Origin: Rhodoplanes serenus
Lineage (GTDB): Bacteria > Pseudomonadota > Alphaproteobacteria > Rhizobiales > Xanthobacteraceae
Length of the DNA: 64,000 nucleotides
Assembly: GCA_945893145.1 (NCBI GenBank)
Contig: CAMDDZ010000009.1
Span: forward strand, 31,481-95,480
Direction of reading: 5' to 3'
In this document: piece by piece, positions 27,486 through 36,665 of the stretch
Position numbering within the stretch: the stretch's first letter is position 1
Layout: each line of letters opens with the position of its first letter
Translations under genes and position numbers: made by a program
Notes under the pieces: model-generated
What the model was told of the DNA's origin: nothing
Database searches by the model: none
The model's input: only the letters and a program-made list of their open reading frames with translations

Positions 27486-29504
27486 ATGCGACGCGTCCTC
27501 AATTTCCTGTTTGCAGCGGCGATCCTGGGCGTGACGCCCGCACCGGCGTGCGCCCTTGAAATCCAGCTTTTTCGGCCTCGGCAACCGGACGAGATCACGC
27601 GTGTTCATATCGAGCGATTTCGATCAGCACCCGAACTCCGGGCTGCTGGGATTACCGTGATCGAGATGGACCTTGCCGGCAACGTGCGTGACGTTCTAAG
27701 CGGTGAACAAGTGCGGCTGGCCCTAGTTTCACTCGACACTCTGTTAGTGAGCGGCTTGGTGGGGAATTCGCCACTTGTCTCGTCATTCATGCAGCCGAGC
27801 CAATTTCCCAACGACGACGCCCTGTTCAGAACCCAGGACTTGGCCCCTGGAGAGGCGCTCCTGGCTGAGGTCGGACGAGAAGGTAGCCTGGTCCCGATTG
27901 CATACTGGAGTAGAGGGCAGACGGCGTTCCTGTCCCGGGGGCCCATCAACACTGCAAACGATTTCAGTGGCAAAAAATTCAGATCTGCCTTTTCGGCAGT
28001 TGCGGATGCGCCGGCCAATGTCTTCGGGCTTACCGCGCTGCGTTTGCCGGCGGCAGAAGTTACCGTTGCGTTGCAACGGGGCTTGTTTGATTCTGCGGAA
28101 CTCACATCCACAACAGCTTTGACACTTGCACCGACTTTGCCCGAAACAGGAATGCGTTCCGCTGTGACGAACTATCGCCCCGTCATCGGCTTCTTGGTGG
28201 CCAATTCGCGCGGATGGGATCAACTCAAAGAACGAGAGAAAGCGGCGATTGCCGCCGCAGCGAAGGCGGCGGATGATGCCGCGCGGCAGGCTTCGAAACA
28301 GATCGCAGCCCGATTAGAAGCAAACCTGCGATCCCAGAACGTCACTCTCGTCAATCTGGCTCTATCCGACAGCGCGAACGTCAATCGCTTCAATGCCGCG
28401 CATTTGACGACGCAATTCGGTGAGCGGGACATAGCTGCCGTTCGCACCGTCCAAGCCATCCGCGATCTCACCATTTTGCGCAGCAGCGTCACGCCCCCGG
28501 TGCCTGCTGAACGGCCACTGACGCTCGCGACCCAACCGCCCGTCGTGTTCATCACCGACCGCGACGATGAAGGCGGCAACGATCCAGCGACCCGCTTCGC
28601 GAGCAGCGCGGCCCCGGATCCGAGCCTCGTCTGTGGGCAGGTCGGATATGTCACATCCACAGCGCGTACAATCGGCACTGAATATAGCGGGCCGATCACG
28701 TTAACCCCCGCGACGCTGCCGACCGGCAGGGATGCCTGCGCCGGCCTCATAATCGACGCGTTGCAGCGATCCGGCCGGTCGCGTGTTTTGCTGTTCATCC
28801 ATGGCTTCAACAACACATTCGACTTCGCAGTTCGCCGTGCGATCACGACAGGCCTCGACATCGGATTCGACGGCATCATTTTGGTTTGGAGTTGGCCGTC
28901 GGAAGGCCGAGCGCAAGCCTACATGCGCGACGAAACCACCTCGCGCAGAACGTCGAGGTTCGTGCCGCCCTTCATCGCAACGCTTGTCGCCCGGCAGCAG
29001 GTACAACGGTTGGACGTGCTGGCGCACAGCATGGGCAGTCGAATCGCATTGGCCTTGCTCGACGAATTGCGCAAGATGCGGCTGGCTCGCATCAATCTTG
29101 GTACAATCATCTTCGCCGCCGCCGACGAAGATCGCGCGCAGTTTGTCGACGTTATCCGTGACACTGTCCGCGACACGCCAGCTCTCGGCCGCATTCGGGC
29201 GATTTACGCCGCGAAATACGATCAGCCTTTACAGATTTCTGCCCTTCTCCATCATGGCGATCGGGTGGGAGTGGGCGGCAATACCATAATGATTACGCCT
29301 GGCGTCGAAAGCATAGACGCAACGGACGTCGAAGGCGGATTCTGGGCCGCTGCCATCAAATCATCACATGCTCACGTGTTTGACGTGCCAAAGGCGATCG
29401 CGGACCTCAAACGCCTGCTAGCAAATGATCTGTCCGCCAATCGCCGTGGCCTTCAGGAGCATACCAGCGCCGCCGGTACCAAGTACTGGAGCATCCCAAA
29501 CTAG
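27486..29504 (+). CDS. DctP-like binding domain fused to DUF900 alpha/beta hydrolase
   Basis: A 672-residue exported two-domain protein. A signal peptide (RRVLNFLFAAAILGVTPAPACA) leads into a TRAP DctP-like binding domain to about residue 330; its RLPAAEVTVALQRGLFDSAE matches the DctP block that positions the substrate arginine and aligns with the VYTALQTGVVDG core. From about residue 350 to the end is a DUF900-type alpha/beta hydrolase: FITDRDDEGG, LLFIHGFNNTFDFAVRR, VWSWPSEGRAQAYMRD, and the nucleophile elbow LAHSMGS with Ser515, and a late SSHAHVF as candidate catalytic His. I start at 27486, with AGGGGAAGG upstream. GC content is visibly lower than in flanking genes, and it interrupts the glyQ-to-glyS run in opposite orientation. 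Confidence 0.82.
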   Translation: MRRVLNFLFAAAILGVTPAPACALEIQLFRPRQPDEITRVHIERFRSAPELRAAGITVIEMDLAGNVRDVLSGEQVRLALVSLDTLLVSGLVGNSPLVSSFMQPSQFPNDDALFRTQDLAPGEALLAEVGREGSLVPIAYWSRGQTAFLSRGPINTANDFSGKKFRSAFSAVADAPANVFGLTALRLPAAEVTVALQRGLFDSAELTSTTALTLAPTLPETGMRSAVTNYRPVIGFLVANSRGWDQLKEREKAAIAAAAKAADDAARQASKQIAARLEANLRSQNVTLVNLALSDSANVNRFNAAHLTTQFGERDIAAVRTVQAIRDLTILRSSVTPPVPAERPLTLATQPPVVFITDRDDEGGNDPATRFASSAAPDPSLVCGQVGYVTSTARTIGTEYSGPITLTPATLPTGRDACAGLIIDALQRSGRSRVLLFIHGFNNTFDFAVRRAITTGLDIGFDGIILVWSWPSEGRAQAYMRDETTSRRTSRFVPPFIATLVARQQVQRLDVLAHSMGSRIALALLDELRKMRLARINLGTIIFAAADEDRAQFVDVIRDTVRDTPALGRIRAIYAAKYDQPLQISALLHHGDRVGVGGNTIMITPGVESIDATDVEGGFWAAAIKSSHAHVFDVPKAIADLKRLLANDLSANRRGLQEHTSAAGTKYWSIPN

Positions 29505-29567
29505 GGCGTGATGAATTGGGAAGCGCACGCCCGCTACGGCAACTGCTCCAACTAAGATCATCAACCT

Positions 29568-30506
29568 CTAGCGAGCCGCGCCGCCGCCCGCGGTGGCAAG
29601 CCATGCCTCGCCGCAGGCCTTCGCCAGTTCACGCACGCGCAAAATATAGCTCTGCCGCTCGGTGACCGAAATCACCCCGCGCGCGTCGAGCAAATTGAAC
29701 ACATGGCTCGCCTTGATGCACTGGTCGTAAGCCGGCAGCGCCATCAGATGACGGCTCTTGTTGCCGTCAGCCCAACCGGCATCGAGATATTTCTTGCAGG
29801 CCGCCTCCGCCATCTTGAATTGCTCAAACAGCATCGTGGTGTCGGAGTGCTCGAAATTGTGCCGCGAGTATTCCTGCTCGGCCTGCAGAAAGATGTCGCC
29901 GTAGGTGACCTTCTGGTCGCCGTCGCGGCCGTTGAAATTGAGATTGTAAACGTTGTCGACGCCTTGGACGTACATCGCCAGCCGCTCGAGCCCGTAGGTC
30001 AATTCACCCGCCACCGGGGCGCACTCGAAACCCGCGACCTGCTGGAAGTAGGTGAACTGCGACACCTCCATGCCGTCGCACCAGCACTCCCAGCCGAGCC
30101 CCCAGGCGCCGAGCGTCGGCGACTCCCAGTCGTCCTCGACGAAACGGATGTCGTGCAGATGCTGGTCGATGCCGATGGCGGCAAGCGACTTGAGATAAAG
30201 CTCCTGGATGTCCGGCGGCGATGGTTTGAGGATCGCCTGGAACTGGTAGTAGTGCTGCAACCGGTTCGGGTTCTCGCCATAGCGGCCGTCCTTCGGCCGC
30301 CGCGACGGCTGCACATAAGCCGCGTTCCACGGCTTGGGGCCGAGCGCGCGCAGCGTGGTCGCCGGATGGAAGGTGCCGGCGCCGACTTCCATGTCGTAGG
30401 GCTGCAGGATCACGCAGCCCTGCTCCGCCCAGAACTGCTGGAGCGTCAGGATCAGTCCCTGGAACGAGCGTTCCGGGCGCATGTGGGCAGGCAGATCGCT
30501 GGCCAT
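29568..30506 (-). CDS. glyQ: Glycyl-tRNA synthetase alpha subunit GlyQ
   Basis: Catalytic alpha subunit that binds glycine and ATP and forms glycyl-adenylate. The 312-residue protein shows the family blocks [68 protein letters not shown] and GLERLAMY. Partner GlyS is encoded 3.4 kb away on the same strand. A common alphaproteobacterial layout has the two in one cluster with little between, so the spacing here looks secondary. Confidence 0.97.
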   Translation of the reverse strand: MASDLPAHMRPERSFQGLILTLQQFWAEQGCVILQPYDMEVGAGTFHPATTLRALGPKPWNAAYVQPSRRPKDGRYGENPNRLQHYYQFQAILKPSPPDIQELYLKSLAAIGIDQHLHDIRFVEDDWESPTLGAWGLGWECWCDGMEVSQFTYFQQVAGFECAPVAGELTYGLERLAMYVQGVDNVYNLNFNGRDGDQKVTYGDIFLQAEQEYSRHNFEHSDTTMLFEQFKMAEAACKKYLDAGWADGNKSRHLMALPAYDQCIKASHVFNLLDARGVISVTERQSYILRVRELAKACGEAWLATAGGGAAR

Positions 30507-30743
30507 GAGAAATCCAAGCGCGGTCGCGCGGCTGAGACCTACCGGCGGGGCCAGAGAGGGTCAAGCCGCGGGCAACCCGCCGCCACGGCGTGGCGGCGCT
30601 GGCCGCCCCCTCGCCTAACTGGCTGAAAATACTGCTGCTTGGTCGAAAATCAACAATTTGAACGATTTTCGCCGCATGCCGTGAACCTTCTCCGAGGTTG
30701 CCGCGACCAACCCGCAGGACGAATCCATTCACAAGGAACGACC

Positions 30744-30857
30744 ATGATCATGCAGCTCGTCGCCACCGCCTTTGTCGTGGGCTTCGCTGGTATCGTTGCG
30801 TTCGGACATGTGCTGCTCGTGCAGGCCCTGTTCACCAGCAACCGCCACGCGGCGTAA
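30744..30857 (+). CDS. Small single-helix membrane protein
   Basis: A 37-residue product, MIMQLVATAFVVGFAGIV... with one membrane helix (about 5-30) and a polar tail ending SNRHAA. AAGGAACG is 4 bases before the ATG. A strong terminator follows 72 bp downstream, which supports a real transcript. I do not recognise a family. Confidence 0.55.
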   Translation: MIMQLVATAFVVGFAGIVAFGHVLLVQALFTSNRHAA

Positions 30858-30928
30858 CCGAATTCTGTTGGCGGGATGGGCCGGCCTGGAGGCCGACTGC
30901 CGCTACCGAGCCAGTTCCGCGTCTCCAG

Positions 30929-30958
30929 CGCCGGCCCAAGGGCCGGCGTTTGTATTTT
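30929..30958 (+). terminator. Rho-independent terminator
   Basis: Perfect 9-bp arms CGCCGGCCC and GGGCCGGCG with a 2-base loop, followed by TTTGTATTTT. It would end transcripts of the small membrane-protein gene and insulate the Bug gene. Confidence 0.85.
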
Positions 30959-31112
30959 GGCACCAAGCGCGATCATTTTTCGCAGCCAGATCAATCGAAT
31001 CCCACTCGGACATGTCGCAGGAAGCGCGCTAGCATGGCGCACTGATCTTGCGCCGCTGTTGCGCCACGGCGAATACGGCGCCGTCCGATAAAAAGCCCAC
31101 ACGAGGAAGCCC

Positions 31113-32105
31113 ATGAATGTCCAACGCCTCGCCCGCCTGCTCGCGGGACTAAGCCTCGCCTGCTCTGCATTGCTGTTCGCCGCTCCGGCTCCGGCGCAGG
31201 ACTTCCCGTCGCGGCCGATCCGCATGGTGATCGCGTTCCCGCCCGGCGGGCCAACCGACTTTGTTGGACGCCTGATCGCGGACAAACTCAAAACGACGCT
31301 CAGTCAGCCGGTGTTGATCGAGAACAAGCCAGGCGCCAATGGCGCGATCGGCGCCGACTTCGTCGCCAAGGCCGAGCCAGACGGACACACGCTGTTCCTC
31401 ACGACGGTCGGCGCGGTGGCGATCACGCCGAACATGCGCACCGACCTGCCCTACGACACGCTGCGCGATTTCACGCCGATCACGCTCGTGGTGCGCAACA
31501 GCACGCTGCTGGTGGTGCGCGCCGACAGTCCGGTTAATTCGCTGAAGGACTTTGTCGCCATGGCGAAGAGCAAGAACGGCGCGCTGCCGTTTGCTTCGAC
31601 CGGCGTCGGCTCGACCACACATCTGGCGACCGAGATGTTTGCGACCTCGGCCGGTTTCAAGTTCATCCACGTGCCGTATCGCGGCGCGGCACCCGCCCTC
31701 ACCGATCTGCTCGGCGGCCAAGTCGAGGCGTTCTTCGCCGACGTGCCGGTGCTGATGCCGCAGATCGCCGCCGGCAAGGTGAAGGCGCTCGGCGTCGCCT
31801 CCGGCCAGCGCAACCCGATGCTGCCTGACGTGTCGACGCTCGCCGAAGCCGGCTATCCGGACACCCAATCCGACAACTGGTACGGCCTGCTCGCGCCGGC
31901 GAAGACGCCGCCCGCCGTCATCGCCAAGCTGCACGCTGCTTTCGTCGGCGCGATCAACGATCCGGGGGTGAAGGACAAGCTGGTCAAGTCCGGCGCCATT
32001 CCGGTCGCCAACCAGCCGGCGGAATTCGGGCAAATCCTGAAAGACGAGCTGGCGCGCTGGGGCAAGGTGGTGCGCGACAAGGGCATCAAGGAGCCGGCCA
32101 ACTAA
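31113..32105 (+). CDS. Bug family tripartite tricarboxylate binding protein
   Basis: A 330-residue periplasmic solute-binding protein with a signal peptide (to APAPA at about 27) and the Bug/TctC hallmarks PSRPIRMVIAFPPGGPTDFVGR, PVLIENKPGANGAIG, PDGHTLFLTT and VPYRGAAPALTDLLGGQVEAFFADV. Such proteins capture carboxylates for TctAB permeases, but no tctA or tctB is nearby, so it is an orphan, as most Bug proteins are in these genomes. Ligand unknown. Confidence 0.9.
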   Translation: MNVQRLARLLAGLSLACSALLFAAPAPAQDFPSRPIRMVIAFPPGGPTDFVGRLIADKLKTTLSQPVLIENKPGANGAIGADFVAKAEPDGHTLFLTTVGAVAITPNMRTDLPYDTLRDFTPITLVVRNSTLLVVRADSPVNSLKDFVAMAKSKNGALPFASTGVGSTTHLATEMFATSAGFKFIHVPYRGAAPALTDLLGGQVEAFFADVPVLMPQIAAGKVKALGVASGQRNPMLPDVSTLAEAGYPDTQSDNWYGLLAPAKTPPAVIAKLHAAFVGAINDPGVKDKLVKSGAIPVANQPAEFGQILKDELARWGKVVRDKGIKEPAN

Positions 32106-32123
32106 ATCGAAACGTATGGCCGC

Positions 32124-33287
32124 TCAATCCTTGTAGGGATCGCGCACGTCCTTGCCCGCCATCAGCACCATGACGGGCCTGAGGCGATGCAAGACCTTGA
32201 TCGTGCCCTCGTGGCTGCGCAGCACGTCGTCGAGCCGCCGATAAGCCATCGGCGATTCGTCGAGATCACCGCCGTGCAGGATGACGCCCTTCTGGCGCAG
32301 CCATTCATCCATCTGCTCGCGCGTGAATGTCTTCTTGGCGACGTTGCGGCCGAACAGCCGGCCTGCGCCATGGATGCTGGAATAGAACGCCTCCGCGTTC
32401 TCCGGCGTCTCGACGCCCTCGATGATGACCGCGTCATCGCCCATCGAGCCGCCGACAAAGCCACGCTGGCCGGGGAATGACGGCGTTGCGCCCTTGCGCA
32501 CCACCCAATAGTCGGCGTCGCCGTGGCGCTCGCGCCAGGCATAGTTGTGGTGGTTGTGAACCTTGTCGGTCACTTTCGCGGCGAGCAGACGGCGAATGCG
32601 ATCGACCACCCATTCGCGTCCGGCCATGGCGTATTCGCCCGCGAGCTCCATCGCGGCGAGATAGCGCGCGCCAAGGTCGCTGTCCGACTCGATGACGGTC
32701 GGCGCCACCATCATGCCGTCCTTGCCACCGGCGCGAGACAGAAAGTGCGTTGCGGTCTTGTGGCCAAGGCCGCGCGAACCGAAGTGCACGCCGATCCAGG
32801 CGTAGCCCTCCTCGTCCTCGAACAGATCGACGTAGTGGTTGCCGGCACCGACAGTGCCGAGCTGGTTGCGCGCAACATCGCGCAGCTCGTCCGCGTTCTT
32901 CACGCGAATGCGCGGCGTCTTGTCGAGGTCGTCGTAGACCTCGTGCCAAACGGCTGAATCGAACAGCGGATGCTCGACCGCCTCGGGATTGGAACGGCCG
33001 ATGCCAAAGCTGATGTGCCGCTGAATGTCGCGGGCGATCTGATCGAGCCGCGGCCGCAGCTCCTTCATGGTGAAGTCGAGCCGCGCCGCGCAATTGCCGC
33101 AGCCGATGTCGAAGCCGACGCCGCTGACCGAAATGTGCTTCTCGTAGGCGATCACGCCACCGACCGGCTGGGCGTAGCCGAGATGACCATCGGCGCACAG
33201 CACGCCGCCAACGGCGCTGCCGACGCCGAGGCAGGTCCACATCTGCTTGACGGTGTTGTCGTCGTGAGTGCCGAAAATCTTGAGCAT
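32124..33287 (-). CDS. rtcB: RtcB family RNA-splicing ligase
   Basis: A 387-residue GTP-dependent ligase that joins RNA 2',3'-cyclic phosphate or 3'-phosphate ends to 5'-OH ends. The metal and nucleotide residues are visible: VGFDIGCGNCAARL, GAGNHYVDL, HFGSRGLGHK, HNHHNYAWRE, KGATPSFPGQRGFVGGSMGD, and SSIHGAGRLFGR with the guanylylated His at position 306. The C-terminus YRRLDDVLRSHEGTIKVLHRLRPVMVLMAG matches the family. No archease or RtcR/RtcA is nearby. It converges with the Bug gene, 18 bp apart. Confidence 0.95.
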   Translation of the reverse strand: MLKIFGTHDDNTVKQMWTCLGVGSAVGGVLCADGHLGYAQPVGGVIAYEKHISVSGVGFDIGCGNCAARLDFTMKELRPRLDQIARDIQRHISFGIGRSNPEAVEHPLFDSAVWHEVYDDLDKTPRIRVKNADELRDVARNQLGTVGAGNHYVDLFEDEEGYAWIGVHFGSRGLGHKTATHFLSRAGGKDGMMVAPTVIESDSDLGARYLAAMELAGEYAMAGREWVVDRIRRLLAAKVTDKVHNHHNYAWRERHGDADYWVVRKGATPSFPGQRGFVGGSMGDDAVIIEGVETPENAEAFYSSIHGAGRLFGRNVAKKTFTREQMDEWLRQKGVILHGGDLDESPMAYRRLDDVLRSHEGTIKVLHRLRPVMVLMAGKDVRDPYKD

Positions 33288-33332
33288 CGCGCGGCCTGTC
33301 TGGCTTTTCAGCGCCGCGCGGCGCTGGCGCGG

Positions 33333-33536
33333 CTATCGGTCTAGTCGGTACTCGCCGGTCAGCGGATCGCGCCGGAGTTTCGGCAGTGTGTGGCGGTCGG
33401 GCTCACGGACCGGAGCCGTTTTGGCGCGGTCGAGCTCGCCGTTCACCCGTTGCCATTCCTTGATGACGAGCTTGGCGATGATGGCAGCGCCGACGGCAGC
33501 GATCGCCCAGACCAGGGTTGGTGGCAGCACAGGCAT
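33333..33536 (-). CDS. Small membrane protein upstream of rtcB
   Basis: A 67-residue protein with one N-terminal helix (LVWAIAAVGAAIIAKLVI) and a polar, basic tail including DRHTLPKLRRDPLTGEYRL. GGGGAA lies upstream of the ATG. Short proteins with this PLTGEYRL-type tail occur next to the S49 peptidase in Hyphomicrobiales. The S49 gene ends 27 bp upstream, so they are likely co-transcribed. Function unknown. Confidence 0.7.
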   Translation of the reverse strand: MPVLPPTLVWAIAAVGAAIIAKLVIKEWQRVNGELDRAKTAPVREPDRHTLPKLRRDPLTGEYRLDR

Positions 33537-33563
33537 TTTCGTTCCCCGAGCTATTGAAGTCCC

Positions 33564-34472
33564 CTAAAGTCCAAACCGCGCCCATAGCGCGCGGGCTTCG
33601 AGCGCGGACACCATGTCCTCGGCGAGGCTAGGGTGATTCCCAAAAACCTCCAAGGCGCCGATGCCCGGCCGCGTGCGGCCGAAAAATCCGCGATCTGCAA
33701 TCAGCGGCATCACCACTTGATCGCCATAGCGCTCACGCAGCGTACCGCGCAGGTCGCCGACCGCATCGGCGAGGCCGAGCTTAACGGCGCGGCCTCCAGT
33801 CCAATATTCGCCGGAAAACAAGGCGGTTTCGCGGCTGTCGAGCTTGCTGCCGCGCCGCTCCGTCACGAGCGCGATAAAGCTTTCGTGAATTTCCTTCTGG
33901 ATCGCCTTGAGCTTTTCGACGTCCTCCCGCTTCTCCGGCAAGAACGGATCGAGCATCGCCTTGTTCTCACCCGAGGTGTAGAGGCGGCGCTCGATGCCGA
34001 GCTTCTCGATCAGCTTGTCGAAGCCGAACGAACCGCCGACCACGCCGATCGAGCCCAGGATGGAAGACTCGTCACAGACGATTTCGTCGGCCGCGCAGGC
34101 GATCATGTAACCGCCCGAGGCGCCGACATCCTCAACGAAGGCGATGACGGGGATTTTCTTCTCGTCCGCAAGCTGGCGGATGCGGCGATAGATGAGATGC
34201 GATTGCGCGGCCGAGCCGCCCGGCGAGTTGATCGCAAGCGCCACGGCGCGCGCCCGTTTCATTCCGAAGGCGCGATCGAGGGAACGCGCGACCGAGCCGA
34301 GCGTGAGGCCCGGCTTGAGCGGCGTCGAAAAGCCGATGGTGCCGGCGAGCCGCACCACCGGCACGACCGCAACGCCAGAGCGAAACCGCAATGGCACCAG
34401 CCGGGCGAGCGCCGCCAGGCATCGATCCAGCGGCCCTTCGGGTTTGGGAGGCTCGGCCATGACTTCAACCAT
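33564..34472 (-). CDS. S49 family serine peptidase (SppA/SohB-like)
   Basis: A 302-residue single-domain S49 peptidase. Visible are LAINSPGGSAAQSHLIYRRIR (oxyanion and substrate strand), VEDVGASGGYMIACAADEI with the nucleophile Ser in the SGGY motif, and the catalytic-base region YTSGENKAMLDPF with the Lys. No N-terminal membrane helix of the full-length SppA type is obvious, so it may be cytoplasmic or peripheral. Members cleave residual signal peptides. An ATG at 34460 is an alternative start. Confidence 0.9.
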   Translation of the reverse strand: MVEVMAEPPKPEGPLDRCLAALARLVPLRFRSGVAVVPVVRLAGTIGFSTPLKPGLTLGSVARSLDRAFGMKRARAVALAINSPGGSAAQSHLIYRRIRQLADEKKIPVIAFVEDVGASGGYMIACAADEIVCDESSILGSIGVVGGSFGFDKLIEKLGIERRLYTSGENKAMLDPFLPEKREDVEKLKAIQKEIHESFIALVTERRGSKLDSRETALFSGEYWTGGRAVKLGLADAVGDLRGTLRERYGDQVVMPLIADRGFFGRTRPGIGALEVFGNHPSLAEDMVSALEARALWARFGL

Positions 34473-34508
34473 GACTAGGACATATGTCCGCGATGGCCCG
34501 ACCTCAAG

Positions 34509-35507
34509 TCAGGCTCCGGCAAGGGGCAAAGCTTGGCCGTGCCGCAACACATCCTCGGCTGCTGCGGTTGGCTTGCCGTCCTGATCGTTGAGCACGAGCC
34601 CCGGCAGCAGGACGAGCGGCGCGCGGCTCCCCTTGCTGGCCCGCACTAGAACACGGATCGCCGGTTGCCCGGCGCGGCCATGGACCGGCTGCACCACATA
34701 GCCGCCAAACCGCGGCTCAAGCGCCGCAAGCACCGCCGTAAGCCCGTCGGCGCGCCAGATCAAGGTGAGCGTGCCGGCCGAATGGAGCAGCGATGCCGCG
34801 ATCGAAACCCAATCGGACAGCAACGTCACTGGCGCTGCATGCGCCGCGCTCCGCGCCGGATCGGGCGACACGTTTTGCCGCTCCGGATTGTTGAACGGCG
34901 GGTTCATCAGGACGTGGTCGATTGTGCCCGGCCCGAGACCGGCCGCCGCGAACGCGTCCGATGGTCCGGAGACATCCAGTTCGACGGCGCGCGCGCGGGC
35001 CGTGAGACCGTTTCGCTCGATGTTTTCGGCTGCGATCGCAGCAAGCTCAGGATCAATCTCGACGAGCGTCACCGTCACGTCCGGCACCCGCATCGCAAGC
35101 GCCAGGCCCGCTGCGCCGACGCCCGAGCCAAGATCGGCAGCACGATCGCCGCTGCGTGCGCCAACCGCAGCCGCCAGCAGGATGGCGTCGTGCCCGACCC
35201 GGTGGCCGCGGCGCTTTTGCACGAGCCTGAGTCGACCACCGAGCACGGCGTCGTCGGTCAATTCGTCGGCCGCAACGCCACCCGGCAGCGGCCGCAGCTC
35301 ATGGGCAAGGCCCGCGTCGTACAACAGCCGCCGGGCGTCTTCCTGATGGTCGTCGGCCACCAGGATGCGGCGCGGCAGGATACCGAGCGAGCCTTCCAGC
35401 ACGCTCATGTGCTGGTCGAGCACGACATGTGGAATCTCGGCGCCCTTCAGCAGCGCCTCGATCACGGTGATCAGCACGGCATTGTTGGTGCGAACAAGCT
35501 CGCGCAT
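34509..35507 (-). CDS. DUF2007 domain fused to tRNA(Val)-type adenine methyltransferase
   Basis: A 332-residue protein. Residues 1-75 match DUF2007 (VLITVIEALLKGAEIPHVVLDQHMS, LPRRILVADDHQEDARRLL), a small domain thought to bind or signal. From about residue 85 it is a class I methyltransferase with the binding loop AADLGSGVGAAGLALA and the NPPF motif, as in TrmN6-type enzymes that methylate N6 of A37 in tRNA1(Val). I infer that activity from family resemblance. In relatives I believe the two parts are separate neighbouring genes; here no stop separates them. Confidence 0.82.
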   Translation of the reverse strand: MRELVRTNNAVLITVIEALLKGAEIPHVVLDQHMSVLEGSLGILPRRILVADDHQEDARRLLYDAGLAHELRPLPGGVAADELTDDAVLGGRLRLVQKRRGHRVGHDAILLAAAVGARSGDRAADLGSGVGAAGLALAMRVPDVTVTLVEIDPELAAIAAENIERNGLTARARAVELDVSGPSDAFAAAGLGPGTIDHVLMNPPFNNPERQNVSPDPARSAAHAAPVTLLSDWVSIAASLLHSAGTLTLIWRADGLTAVLAALEPRFGGYVVQPVHGRAGQPAIRVLVRASKGSRAPLVLLPGLVLNDQDGKPTAAAEDVLRHGQALPLAGA

Positions 35508-35522
35508 CGGCGTTCCTAGGCC

Positions 35523-35564
35523 ACGATCTTTTCCGCGAACCGGTTTTGACCGCTCGGGATCATG
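35523..35564. repeat. Palindromic repeat, family 2, short degenerate copy
   Basis: Contains GATCTTTTCCGCGAACCGGTTT and ends GGGATCATGG, resembling the family 2 element at 44208 (CCGGTTTTCGG ... AAGATCATG). It overlaps the last codon region of the glycosyltransferase gene. Confidence 0.5.
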
Positions 35565-36543
35565 GTCCGCTCCGCCGCCGCTCCTCGGCCGGTGCGCGCT
35601 GCGCGAGATAGGACAACAACTTCAATTCCCGCCGGCCGCGCGTCACGGTGTCGAGCACAAGGCCGACCGCGATTGAAAGACTTGCCAGCACCATCATGCC
35701 GGTGGCGAGCACGGCCGTCGGCAGGCGCAGCACGGTGCCGTCGCGCATGAACGCCACCACGATCGGAATCGCGAGCCCAATGGACGCAATACCAAGCGAC
35801 ACGCCGATACTGCCGAAGAACGGCAGCGGCCGCTCCGCCCGGTAGATGCGGAAGATCGTGCGCAGGATGCGGTAGCCGTCGGTCCAGGTGCTGAGCTTGG
35901 AGGCCGAGCCCTTGGGCCGCGAATAATATGGTGTGCGAACCTCGCCGACCGGCAATTCAAGCTCAAGCGCGTGAATGGTCAATTCGGTCTCGATCTCGAA
36001 GCCGCCCGACAGCACCGGAAACGATTTCACGAACCGGCGCGTGAACACGCGATAGCCGGACAGCATGTCGGTGAATGATTCGCCAAACACATGCGCGACA
36101 AAGCCGGTCAGCACCCGGTTGCCAAAGCGGTGACCGGGACGGTAGGCCGCCACCTCCTGATCGACACGGATCGCGCAGACCATGTCGAGCCGGTCCTGCA
36201 CGAGCTTGGCGATCATCGCGCGCGCACTCGGCGCGTCGTAGGTCGCATCGCCATCGACCATCACGAAAATGTCAGCGTCAACGTCGGTAAACATGCGCCG
36301 CACCACGCGGCCCTTGCCTTGATGCAACTCCCGCCGCACCACCGCACCGGCGCGCTCGGCAGCCTCAACCGTGCCATCCGTCGAATTGTTGTCGTAGACG
36401 TAGATCGTGGCTTCCGGGAGCGCTGCCCGAAAATCAGTCACAACCTTGCCGATCGCCGCCGCCTCGTTGTAGCAGGGCACGAGCACCGCAATCCTGTGCC
36501 GGCCGGCAATCTCGGCCTCGCTGTCCACCTCGGTCTGCAACAT
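35560..36543 (-). CDS. Family 2 glycosyltransferase (DPM1-like) with C-terminal helices
   Basis: A 327-residue GT-A enzyme. Sequence features are VLVPCYNEAAAIGKVV, YVYDNNSTDGT, the metal-binding VDGDATYD, and an acceptor-site region MLSGYRVFTRRF. Two membrane helices near residues 240-262 and 275-300 anchor it at the inner face. Such enzymes transfer sugars from nucleotide donors to polyprenyl phosphate or lipid acceptors; the acceptor is not known. The neighbouring polyprenyl synthase gene, transcribed divergently, hints at a lipid-linked substrate. Confidence 0.88.
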   Translation of the reverse strand: MLQTEVDSEAEIAGRHRIAVLVPCYNEAAAIGKVVTDFRAALPEATIYVYDNNSTDGTVEAAERAGAVVRRELHQGKGRVVRRMFTDVDADIFVMVDGDATYDAPSARAMIAKLVQDRLDMVCAIRVDQEVAAYRPGHRFGNRVLTGFVAHVFGESFTDMLSGYRVFTRRFVKSFPVLSGGFEIETELTIHALELELPVGEVRTPYYSRPKGSASKLSTWTDGYRILRTIFRIYRAERPLPFFGSIGVSLGIASIGLAIPIVVAFMRDGTVLRLPTAVLATGMMVLASLSIAVGLVLDTVTRGRRELKLLSYLAQRAPAEERRRSGP

Positions 36544-36665
36544 GCCTGTCTCCCACCGGCAGGCCCCTTAAGGAAGGTTGTCGCACCCGCTGCCAGCGCA
36601 CTTGCCCGCATATCATAGCGTTCTTATTGTCGGGTGTCCTTTCTGCGCGAAATCCGGAGAAACCT

